A stretch of DNA of 64,000 nt from SXVE01 sp036388895 (GTDB taxonomy: Bacteria; Acidobacteriota; Blastocatellia; Pyrinomonadales; Pyrinomonadaceae): NCBI GenBank assembly GCA_036388895.1, contig DASVQY010000039.1:17712-81711 (forward strand), in the 5' to 3' direction. Of this stretch, positions 33,448 to 40,985 are shown in pieces. Below the pieces are notes generated by a model. The model did not search any database. It had not been told where the DNA came from and saw only the letters and a program-made list of their open reading frames with translations. A program made the position numbers and the translations under genes. Each line of letters begins with the position of its first letter. Position 1 is the first letter of the stretch.

Positions 33448-34278
33448 ATGCTAAACAAATTAAAAGACAAAAAAAGCTTGAACGGTAAATTTTCCACTAC
33501 GAATTTTACGAAACTCGGAAACTACGGAACCGGTCACACAAGCTTCAACACAAAGGGATTAAACGATTTTCAGAGAACTTCTGTTATAGCGTTTCCAAAA
33601 AAAGAAACGGTTACCAATCAACTGCTCGCTTTTGAATCGGGAAATGATTTTGCGGATTTTATGCCGCATCTGGAAAGCACCTCCGTCGCTGCCGGCGAAT
33701 ATCTTTATAAATCCGACGAGCACAGCAATTACGTTTATTTCCCGGAAACCGCCGTTATTTCGCATTTGCACACGTCGGCTGACGGCAAAACAGTGGAAAT
33801 TGCAATGATCGGCAGCGAAGGCGTCAGCGGTTTGTCAGAAATTTTCGGCACCCAACCGTCAGCACACTGCGCGCAAGTCACGGTCGGCGGAAGCGTCACG
33901 CGCATAAAAACAGATCTTCTCAAACAGGAATTTCATCGCGGCGGAGATTTTCAGATACGCCTGCTCGATTATATGAACGCGCACATTCTCCAGATTTCTC
34001 AAAGAATCGTCTGCGAATCTTTCCACGTTATTGAAGAGCGTTTATCGAGCTGGCTGTTAATGCTGCAAGACCGCGCGCAAAAAGATCAGTGGCAGATCAC
34101 ACACGAACAAATTTCTCTTATTCTCGGCGTAAACCGCCCGACTATAACACAAGCCGCTAAAAATTTGAGAGAAAAAGAGTTGATTGATTACAGCCGCGGA
34201 AAATTTTATATTGTTGACCGCGAAGGCTTAGAGTTTAGAGCTTGCGAATGTTACTCGACTTTACAAAATGTTCATTAA
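33448..34278 (+). CDS. Crp/Fnr-family transcription regulator
   Basis: A 276-residue regulator. The first 50 residues are poorly conserved. The cyclic-nucleotide-binding-like beta barrel spans about 60-180 (HLESTSVAAGEYLYKSDEHSNYVYFPETAVISHLHTSADGKTVEIAMIGSEGVSGLSEIFG). A long helix (about 172-200) leads to a winged helix at about 205-270 (ITHEQISLILGVNRPTITQAAKNLREKELIDYSRGKFYIVDREGLE). The canonical cAMP-binding Arg/Ser pair is not seen, so another signal is likely. Family members often activate from sites centred at -41.5, close to where the TTAGGGA palindromes lie, making this a second candidate for their binding protein. A strong terminator follows. Confidence 0.9.
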   Translation: MLNKLKDKKSLNGKFSTTNFTKLGNYGTGHTSFNTKGLNDFQRTSVIAFPKKETVTNQLLAFESGNDFADFMPHLESTSVAAGEYLYKSDEHSNYVYFPETAVISHLHTSADGKTVEIAMIGSEGVSGLSEIFGTQPSAHCAQVTVGGSVTRIKTDLLKQEFHRGGDFQIRLLDYMNAHILQISQRIVCESFHVIEERLSSWLLMLQDRAQKDQWQITHEQISLILGVNRPTITQAAKNLREKELIDYSRGKFYIVDREGLEFRACECYSTLQNVH

Positions 34279-34302
34279 TTTTCAAGGTTAATAGTTTTTA
34301 TT

Positions 34303-34345
34303 GAAAATAGCCGTTGATTGTAAGAATCAACGGCTATTTTCTTTT
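34303..34345. terminator. bidirectional terminator between Crp/Fnr-type and E1 genes
   Basis: A perfect 17-bp stem (34303-34319 with 34325-34341, core AATAGCCGTTGATT) and a five-base loop, followed by TTTT on the plus strand. It lies between convergent genes. Confidence 0.9.
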
Positions 34346-34415
34346 AGCGAATCAAAATTATTTTAGAAATCCGACTGCTGAAATTTCAGCAGGAAATTCA
34401 TAAAAACAAATTTTC

Positions 34416-36776
34416 TTAATATTTCATCAACTCCTGAACGGCTTTTTCCACATCGTCAATTTGCGGAAGTATGAAATCTTCGACCTGCGGAGCGTATGCG
34501 ACAAACGTGTCAGTCGCGCCGATGCGGCGAACGGGCGCGTCCAAAAATTCAAAAAGATCATTCGAAATCCGCGCGGCGATTTCCGCGCCGTAGCCGTAGG
34601 AAAGCGGGTCTTCGTGCGCGACGATAACGCGATTTGTTTTCTTGACCGACTCGGCGATGCGTTCCCAATCGTACGGAACGAGCGTGCGCAAATCAATCAA
34701 TTCAACGGAAATGCCTTGTTTTTCCAGGCGTTTCGCCGCTTCGAAACTGCGCTGAACGAGCGCGCCGAACGTAACAATCGTGACATCGGTTCCCTCGCGC
34801 ACCGTTTTCGCTTTGCCGAACGGAATTATAAATTCGCTGGAAGGATACTGCGATTTGTTGTAAATCTGCCGGTAAAGATGTTTGTGTTCGAGGAACAAAA
34901 CCGGATCGTCACAGCGAATCGCTGTTCTTAAAAGTCCATTAGCGTCCAGAGCATTCGACGGGTAAACGATCATCAAACCGGGCGTGTGAGCAAACAGCGT
35001 CGTTCCCGACTGCGAGTGGTAAACCGCGCCGCCTTTCAAATAACCGCCGACCGGAACGCGAATAACCATCGGGCATTTCGTGTCGCCGTCAGAACGCCAG
35101 CGCGTCACGGCGACTTCGTTGCGAATCTGCATCATTGCCGGAAAAATGTAATCGAAAAACTGGATTTCAACAACAGGCTTTAACCCGCGAATCGCCATTC
35201 CGACGGCGCGACCGACAATGTTCGCTTCCGCCAAAGGCGAGTTGAAAACGCGCGCTCCGCCGAATTTTCTTTGCAAATTCGCCGTCACTTTGAAAACGCC
35301 GCCTTTGCCTTTGACGCGTTCCAGATATTCTTCGCGCGAAGCGTCCGCCACGTCTTCGCCGAAAATCACGATGCGCGGATCGCGCTCCATTTCTTCGTGC
35401 AGACAGCGGTTAATCAAATCAACCATCGTTCCCGCGTTGCCGGAAAGCTCTGCGCCTTCTTCGGTGTCGAAATCTTTTGATGTCGGATCAATGTCAGGCG
35501 AAAAAACGTTTCGCAGAGCAGTCTCGGGCGCAGGCTGCGGGGTAGCAATCGCTATATCAGCTGCTTCATTAATCTGCGCGTCAACCTCCTTGCGAAGCTT
35601 CTCCAAATCTTCCGACGAAGCGATTCCTTCGGTCATCAAAAATTCGGCAAAAGTTTTGATCGGATCGATTTCCGCGTCTTTCTGACGTTCTTCTTCGGGA
35701 CGATAAAGTTTTTCATCGTCGGAAAGCGAGTGCGAATACGGGCGAATCACTTTTCCGTGAACAAAAGCCGGACCCTTGCGTTCGCGGCAATATTCGACGG
35801 CGCGTTTAAAAGTCTCATAACTTTCGAGCGGATCGGTTCCGTCGCATTTTTGAATGTAAAGATTCGGGAAGCCTTCTACTAATTTGGAGATGTCGCCGCC
35901 TGCCGTGCTGACTTCGACCGGAACGCTGATGGCGTAACCGTTATCTTCGACGACGAAAATTACAGGTAGTTTCAAATTAGAAGCTGTATTTAAAGCTTCC
36001 CACCATTCGCCTTCGCTCGTCGTGCCGTCGCCGACCGACATATAAACGACTTCATCGCCTTTGAAACCGACGATTAAATCCTGTAATTCTTTGACTAAGG
36101 ACGCGCGATAGCCGGCTTCAGCCGCGCCGACCGCGTGCAGCGCCTGCGTTCCGGTGCAGCTTGATTGCGACGGAACGTTCAAATCTTTATGTCCCCAGTG
36201 CGAGGGCATCTGCCGTCCGTGCGAATTCGGGTCGGCTTCCGCGCCGACCGCCGAAAAAAGCATTTCCTGCGGCGTCATTCCGAGCTGCAGCATCAAAGCG
36301 CGGTCGCGATAATACGGAAAAAACCAATCGTAAGCCGGTTTCATAGCCAGCCCCGCGCCGACTAATAAAGCTTCATGTCCCGCGCCGCTAATTTGGAAAA
36401 AGATTTTGTTCTGCCCCTTGAGCTGAATTTCCTTATCGTCAACGCGGCGCGAAGTGTACATCGTGCGGTAAAGACCGACAAGCGTTTGCGCGTCCAAACC
36501 GCCGTATTTTTCCGCCTGTTCGTTAACCGTTTCGGCTGTTTTTTTTGTCGCCTTTTTCGGAACTTTCGGCTTAATCGCCTTGGCGGTTTTCTGTTTCGCG
36601 TCGTGATCGAGAAGTCCCCCGTCGCCGATTGAACCTTCGGGCTTGATTAAAACTTCCGCGTTGTCGTCTTTCGCCGAGGTTGTTTTTTTGGTTATAGTCG
36701 TTCCTTTTATTCCTTTATTATTGCTGCCTTTATTCGTTTTCGCCGCATTATCGGCTTTTTTAGTCCCTGTTGCCAT
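34416..36776 (-). CDS. fused alpha/beta E1 component of a 2-oxoacid dehydrogenase
   Basis: A protein of about 786 residues from the ATG at 36776, which has AGGA 11 bases upstream; a TTG at 36821 would add 15 residues. The N-terminal 80 residues are a Lys/Thr/Asn-rich low-complexity tail. The alpha part (about 85-420) has HWGHKDLN and the thiamine diphosphate motif GDGTTSEGEWWEALNTASNLKLPVIFVVEDN. The beta part (about 455-786) has IFGEDVADASREEYLERVKGKGGVFKVTANLQRKFGGARVFNSPLAEANIVGRAVGMAIRGLKPVVEIQFFDYIFPA. It decarboxylates a 2-oxoacid (branched-chain type most likely, by the alpha/beta architecture) and passes the acyl group to a lipoyl E2. No E2 or E3 gene is in the window. Confidence 0.92.
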   Translation of the reverse strand: MATGTKKADNAAKTNKGSNNKGIKGTTITKKTTSAKDDNAEVLIKPEGSIGDGGLLDHDAKQKTAKAIKPKVPKKATKKTAETVNEQAEKYGGLDAQTLVGLYRTMYTSRRVDDKEIQLKGQNKIFFQISGAGHEALLVGAGLAMKPAYDWFFPYYRDRALMLQLGMTPQEMLFSAVGAEADPNSHGRQMPSHWGHKDLNVPSQSSCTGTQALHAVGAAEAGYRASLVKELQDLIVGFKGDEVVYMSVGDGTTSEGEWWEALNTASNLKLPVIFVVEDNGYAISVPVEVSTAGGDISKLVEGFPNLYIQKCDGTDPLESYETFKRAVEYCRERKGPAFVHGKVIRPYSHSLSDDEKLYRPEEERQKDAEIDPIKTFAEFLMTEGIASSEDLEKLRKEVDAQINEAADIAIATPQPAPETALRNVFSPDIDPTSKDFDTEEGAELSGNAGTMVDLINRCLHEEMERDPRIVIFGEDVADASREEYLERVKGKGGVFKVTANLQRKFGGARVFNSPLAEANIVGRAVGMAIRGLKPVVEIQFFDYIFPAMMQIRNEVAVTRWRSDGDTKCPMVIRVPVGGYLKGGAVYHSQSGTTLFAHTPGLMIVYPSNALDANGLLRTAIRCDDPVLFLEHKHLYRQIYNKSQYPSSEFIIPFGKAKTVREGTDVTIVTFGALVQRSFEAAKRLEKQGISVELIDLRTLVPYDWERIAESVKKTNRVIVAHEDPLSYGYGAEIAARISNDLFEFLDAPVRRIGATDTFVAYAPQVEDFILPQIDDVEKAVQELMKY

Positions 36777-36881
36777 TTTTGATATATTCCTGTTTTGATA
36801 ACGTTTTTGATAAATAGACAAAGTTATAAAATACCAAATATAAGTTTGGTGAGCAATTTAGAGTTGATCTGGTGAAGCCGT

Positions 36882-37199
36882 TTATTCCGCGTAGTCCAAA
36901 TCCAAAGTCATCCGGTAATCCTGCGCCATTGAAGGGTGATTGTGCGCGAGCGAGACTTCGACGCCTTTTTCATAAACAGATTTCGCTTTTTCGCGCTCGC
37001 CGATTCGCTCGTATGCTTTGGCGAGCATTCCGTAAGCAGCGCCTTCGTCATCGGCTTTCGCGAGGTAATTTTCGAGAGTTTCGATTGTCTTTTGCCAGTC
37101 TTCCGCTTTCTGGTATTCATTCGCCAAACCGAACAAAACCATCGTATTTGCCGGGTCGGCTTCGAGCATCTGTTTGAAAACTTCGATTCTGTTTTGCAT
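36882..37199 (-). CDS. small TPR-repeat protein
   Basis: A 105-residue protein of about two to three tetratricopeptide repeats: ADPANTMVLFGLANEYQKAEDWQKTIETLENYLAKADDEGAAYGMLAKAYERIGEREKAKSVYEKGVEVS. TPRs mediate protein contacts; the partner is unknown. There is no signal peptide. It is 105 bases upstream of the E1 fusion gene on the same strand. Confidence 0.8.
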   Translation of the reverse strand: MQNRIEVFKQMLEADPANTMVLFGLANEYQKAEDWQKTIETLENYLAKADDEGAAYGMLAKAYERIGEREKAKSVYEKGVEVSLAHNHPSMAQDYRMTLDLDYAE

Positions 37200-37347
37200 A
37201 AATTTGAAGATACAGAATTTTCGGCAAAAAATGAATCGCGTAATTTGAAAAATAAAGATTCCCTAAAACGCGCGAAAGACTAAATTCAGAATTTCCCTGA
37301 TCTCTCGCGATAAAAAATCGTTTGTTTTTCTCTCTTTCGATAATTTC

Positions 37348-38361
37348 CTAAAATAAATTTTGCTGAATCGGTTGAGGATTTTCCGTTGTGTTTTCTTCGG
37401 GTCGTTCGACAGTTTCAAATTTCTTGTAACCCAACCGCTTAAAATGCAAATCGAACAGTTTTACGGCGATTTGCCAGTTTTCGGTTTTGCCGCTCATTCT
37501 CGCGCCGAATTCATTGGAATTCAAACGTCCGCCGCGTTCCCGTTTTATTTGATTCAAAATTCGTTCGGCTTTTGTCGGAATTCTTTCGTGTAATCGCTCG
37601 ATAAAGTATTCGCGCAAAGATTCGGTCGGTAATCGCAGAATCGTCATAAACGCTCGTGTCGCGCCGTTTTCTCTCGCTTTTTCCAAAAGCGCGGGAATGT
37701 CCGGTTCATTGTAAGACGGAATCACGGGCGCGAGCGCGATTCCGACTTCGATTCCAGCGTCCGCCAAAACTCGCATCGCGCGAAAACGCGCGTCGGGAAC
37801 GGGAACGAAAGGCTCGAAAGGCTTCGACTTTTCCGTCGTTAAAAAAGGAATCGAAAAATAAACGGTCGAATTCATTTTCGATAAAACATCAACATCGCGC
37901 GTGACGAGCGGCGATTTCGTGACGATTCCGACGGGAATTTTAAAATCATGGCAGATTTGCAGGCATTTTCTTGTCAGTTCGTAATCGGCTTCAACCGGCA
38001 AATACGGATCGGTCGTAAACGAGAAATTCAGTGAATCAATTTTTCGTCGGGCAGATTTAAGCTCTTTTCTCAATAACTCAGGCGCGTTTATTTTAGCGAC
38101 AATCTTGGTCTCAAAATCCGTTCCCGCGCCGAAGCCCAAAAATTCGTGATAAGGTCGCGCGAAACAGTACGTGCAGGCGTGAATGCAGCCGCGGTAACAA
38201 TTAACCGAAAACTTGAAACCCACGTCAGGAGAATTGTTTTCCGTAATTATCTTTTTGGTCGCTGTTTCTTCAAATACTTCAATCTTCGCGCCGGGAGGCT
38301 CGCCGATATATTCGGCTGAATATTTCAGATAAGGATTCGGAGGATTTCTAACGTGTCGCAC
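37348..38361 (-). CDS. radical SAM protein, PA0069/Rv2578c (SPL-like) family
   Basis: A 337-residue protein with the radical SAM cluster motif CIHACTYCFARPYHEF (CxxxCxxC) near residue 62, after FKFSVNCYRGC. Further conserved segments are FTTDPYLPVEADYELTRKCLQI, GIVTKSPLVTRDVDVL and IALAPVIPSYNEPDIPALLEKARENGA. It belongs to the family related to spore photoproduct lyase; its reaction is unknown. The start is GTG. The C-terminal 20 residues are polar and variable. It is downstream of and in the same direction as the acyl-CoA dehydrogenase gene but separated by a terminator. Confidence 0.88.
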   Translation of the reverse strand: MRHVRNPPNPYLKYSAEYIGEPPGAKIEVFEETATKKIITENNSPDVGFKFSVNCYRGCIHACTYCFARPYHEFLGFGAGTDFETKIVAKINAPELLRKELKSARRKIDSLNFSFTTDPYLPVEADYELTRKCLQICHDFKIPVGIVTKSPLVTRDVDVLSKMNSTVYFSIPFLTTEKSKPFEPFVPVPDARFRAMRVLADAGIEVGIALAPVIPSYNEPDIPALLEKARENGATRAFMTILRLPTESLREYFIERLHERIPTKAERILNQIKRERGGRLNSNEFGARMSGKTENWQIAVKLFDLHFKRLGYKKFETVERPEENTTENPQPIQQNLF

Positions 38362-38419
38362 AGATGAAACAATAATTCATCCGTTTGTTTATTGCAAGAG
38401 TTTTGCTTATTAAAAATTC

Positions 38420-38447
38420 AAAAAAAGGGCGCGATCCGTTCGCGCCC
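38420..38447 (-). terminator. intrinsic terminator of the acyl-CoA dehydrogenase gene
   Basis: Stem GGGCGCGA (38427-38434) with TCGCGCCC (38440-38447). On the minus strand it is followed by six T (38421-38426). It begins a few bases after the stop codon at 38456. Confidence 0.9.
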
Positions 38448-38455
38448 TCAACATA

Positions 38456-39637
38456 TTATTTTCCGCTCGTAATCAGCTTCGCAATCGTCTGCAGCTGCAT
38501 ATTCGACGTGCCTTCGTAAATCGCGCCGATTTTCGAGTCGCGCCAGTATTTTTCGACCGGATAATCTTTGACGTAACCGTAGCCACCGAAAAGCTCAATC
38601 GCTTTTGACGAAACGGCTTCCGCTACGCGCGACGAGTAAAGTTTCGCCATTGCCGCTTCTTTCAAAAACGGAAGTCCTGCGTCTTTCAATCGCGCGGCGT
38701 TGTAAACCAAAAGCCGGGCAGCTTCGATTTCGAGAGCCATTTCCGCAAGCTGAAATTGAACGACTTGGTACTGATTGATTGATTTTCCGAACTGTTCGCG
38801 TTCCGCCGTGTAAGCGAGCGAGGCTTCATATGCGCCCTGCGCGATGCCGACCATTTGCGCTCCGATGCCGATTCGACCTTCGTTCAAGGTTTCGATGGAA
38901 ACTTTGTAACCTTTGCCGACCTCGCCGAGAACGTTTTCCTTCGGCACTTTGCAATTATCGAGAATCAATTCGGTCGTCGAACTCGCTCGAATGCCGAGTT
39001 TGTCTTCTTTTTTGCCGACTGAAAAGCCTTCGAAATTCTTTTCGACTATGAAAGCCGTAATGCCTTTGTAACCGGCGCTCGGATCAACGGTGGCGAAAAC
39101 GATGAAAATTTCCGCTTCGTTTCCGTTCGTAATCCAGAGTTTTTGCCCGGTAATCTCGTAATAATCGCCGCGATCAACGGCTTTTGTTTTCAAAGCGAAA
39201 GCGTCCGAACCGCTCGCCGCTTCCGACAAAGCGTACGCTCCGACTTTACCTTCCGCCATTTGCGGCAGGTATTTTTTCTTTTGCTCGTCGTTCGCCCAGC
39301 GCATAAAAGCGTTTGTCACGAGCGTGTTGTGAACGTCAACGAAAACCGAAACGCTCGCGTCAACGCGCGCGAGTTCTTCGATTGCCAGAATCGCGTTGAA
39401 AATTGTCGAACCGGCGCCGCCGTATTCTTCGGGCGATTCGATTGCCATTAAACCTAATTCAAAACATTGCCGAATTAAATTCGCATCGAGTTTTCCGGCG
39501 TGTTCCATCTGTTCGACGAGCGGACGGACTTCGCCTTCGGCGAATTCGCGCACCGAGGCGCGGAAAAGTTCTTCTTCTTCGGTCAAACTGGTTAAAGCCG
39601 GTTGTGAATAATCTTTTTCTAAAGCTGTCGCATTCAT
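38456..39637 (-). CDS. acyl-CoA dehydrogenase
   Basis: A 393-residue flavoenzyme. FAD and substrate signatures are visible: YALSEAASGSDAFALKTKA, LWITNGNEAEIFIVFA, and GEVGKGYKVSIETLNEGRIGIGAQMVGIAQGAYEASLAYTAEREQFGKSI. The catalytic base is the Glu in IGAIYEGTSNMQLQTIAKLI near the C-terminus. It oxidises an acyl-CoA to the 2-enoyl form, passing electrons to ETF; short-chain (butyryl-CoA-like) specificity is plausible. AAGGA lies 8 bases before the ATG. It is transcribed singly, with a terminator directly behind it. Confidence 0.95.
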   Translation of the reverse strand: MNATALEKDYSQPALTSLTEEEELFRASVREFAEGEVRPLVEQMEHAGKLDANLIRQCFELGLMAIESPEEYGGAGSTIFNAILAIEELARVDASVSVFVDVHNTLVTNAFMRWANDEQKKKYLPQMAEGKVGAYALSEAASGSDAFALKTKAVDRGDYYEITGQKLWITNGNEAEIFIVFATVDPSAGYKGITAFIVEKNFEGFSVGKKEDKLGIRASSTTELILDNCKVPKENVLGEVGKGYKVSIETLNEGRIGIGAQMVGIAQGAYEASLAYTAEREQFGKSINQYQVVQFQLAEMALEIEAARLLVYNAARLKDAGLPFLKEAAMAKLYSSRVAEAVSSKAIELFGGYGYVKDYPVEKYWRDSKIGAIYEGTSNMQLQTIAKLITSGK

Positions 39638-39734
39638 AGTATTTTTCCTTATAACAGTATAACTTATCGTGTAGATTTATTGTAATTTTAAGCCCGCTTG
39701 GTTTGCAAACCGGCGGTCGAAGACAAAAAGTATA

Positions 39735-39774
39735 AAATCGGCAAACTCTTCGGAAACACAGAGTTTGCCGATTT
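39735..39774. other. 14-bp hairpin in a divergent promoter region
   Basis: AAATCGGCAAACTC (39735-39748) pairs perfectly with GAGTTTGCCGATTT (39761-39774), with a 12-base loop. It sits between divergent genes, where a terminator is not expected. It could be a regulatory structure or the end of an unannotated short transcript. Confidence 0.6.
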
Positions 39775-39828
39775 CGTTCTAAAAAGCTAGCATCTAAATA
39801 AACGCAATCGGCGGCAAGGCGAAACAGA

Positions 39829-40917
39829 GTGAATTCCGAAATAAAAGTCCAAATTCCGAAACAGCAATCTTCTAAGATTAACCCGAAAAACATCAAACGG
39901 CTGAAAGTTCTCGGTATTTTATTCACGCTTCTCGGAATCGGTTTATTCGTTTATTTCATTCGCTCGGTCGGCATTGAAGAGATTTTGATAGGCATCGGCA
40001 GGATCGGTTTCGGCGGTTTTGCGGTAGTTATTCTTCTTTATTTTGCGCGGATTTTGATTCGTTCCCTCGCCTGGAAACTTTCGGTTTACGAGCCTTACAA
40101 ACTAGATTTGCGCGATACGATTCCCGCCGTCATAATCGGCGAAGCGATGAGCAGCATGATTCCGCTCGGCATTCTCATTAGCGGAACTTCGAAAGCCGTC
40201 GCCGTTAGAAATCGCGTGCCGCTCGTCGTCGGGTTTTCTTCGATTGCGACGGAAAATCTTTTTTATAGTCTGGGAACATCGCTGTTTCTCATTCTCGGAG
40301 CGTTCGGTTTTCTGCGCGCGTTTGAACTCGCCGAAGGCTGGGTCATTACGATTGACGCGCTGATCGCGGTCATTATTTTTCTGCTTTTTCTCGGAATATT
40401 GATGGTCGTTCGTCAATGGCATTTCGCCAGCGCGATCTGCGAATGGCTTTACGATAAAAACATCGGCAGAAACATTCTCGAAGACGGACGGCTGCACGTT
40501 CGGCTTTTTGAAAATTTCATTTACGGGTTTTACCGCCGCTATCCGAAAAGATTTCTTCCGATTTTTCTTCTTCAAATCGTTTTTCATCTGCTCGGAGTTC
40601 TCGAAGCATGGTTTATTTTGAGCAAAATCAGCGACCTCGTGCCGAGCGTTTTCACGGCTTTTTTGCTCGAATCCGTCAGCCGTTTAATAACGGTCGTTTT
40701 CAAACTGGTTCCTTTCGTCATCGGAGTTGACGAAGCCGGGGCGCAGTTTATTACCGAAACTCTGGCGGTCGGCGCGGGCGTCGGCGTAACTCTGGCGATC
40801 ATTCGCAAAGGAAGAATTTTGTTCTGGACGGCAATGGGCTTGATTTTTATCGTCCAGCGCGGGCTTTCCTTTAAAGAAATCAGCGAAACAGCGGAAGAAG
40901 CGAGAAGCGAGAGTTAA
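39829..40917 (+). CDS. flippase-like membrane protein (LPG synthase transmembrane-domain family)
   Basis: A 362-residue protein with about eight membrane helices. The segments FGGFAVVILLYFARILIRSLAWKLSV, AMSSMIPLGILISGTSKAVAVRNRVPL and LLESVSRLITVVFKLVPFVIGVDEAGAQF match the lysylphosphatidylglycerol-synthetase transmembrane (UPF0104) family. It lacks the cytosolic aminoacyl-transferase domain, so it is probably a lipid flippase or of unknown activity. The start is GTG with AAGG 9 bases upstream. Its end and the convergent SLC13 gene end lie in a shared inverted repeat. Confidence 0.8.
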   Translation: MNSEIKVQIPKQQSSKINPKNIKRLKVLGILFTLLGIGLFVYFIRSVGIEEILIGIGRIGFGGFAVVILLYFARILIRSLAWKLSVYEPYKLDLRDTIPAVIIGEAMSSMIPLGILISGTSKAVAVRNRVPLVVGFSSIATENLFYSLGTSLFLILGAFGFLRAFELAEGWVITIDALIAVIIFLLFLGILMVVRQWHFASAICEWLYDKNIGRNILEDGRLHVRLFENFIYGFYRRYPKRFLPIFLLQIVFHLLGVLEAWFILSKISDLVPSVFTAFLLESVSRLITVVFKLVPFVIGVDEAGAQFITETLAVGAGVGVTLAIIRKGRILFWTAMGLIFIVQRGLSFKEISETAEEARSES

Positions 40918-40982
40918 GAAGTAAAAAAGAAATTCAAGGACAAACTATCACTTTTTCAATTTTCGTTTCTCACTTCTCGCTT
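40898..40982. terminator. inverted repeat spanning the ends of convergent genes
   Basis: AAGCGAGAAGCGAGA (40898-40912) and TCTCACTTCTCGCTT (40968-40982) pair over 15 bases with one mismatch. The left arm is inside the coding end of the flippase-like gene. It could act as a two-way terminator, although the 55-base loop is long. Confidence 0.5.
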
Positions 40983-40985
40983 AAT

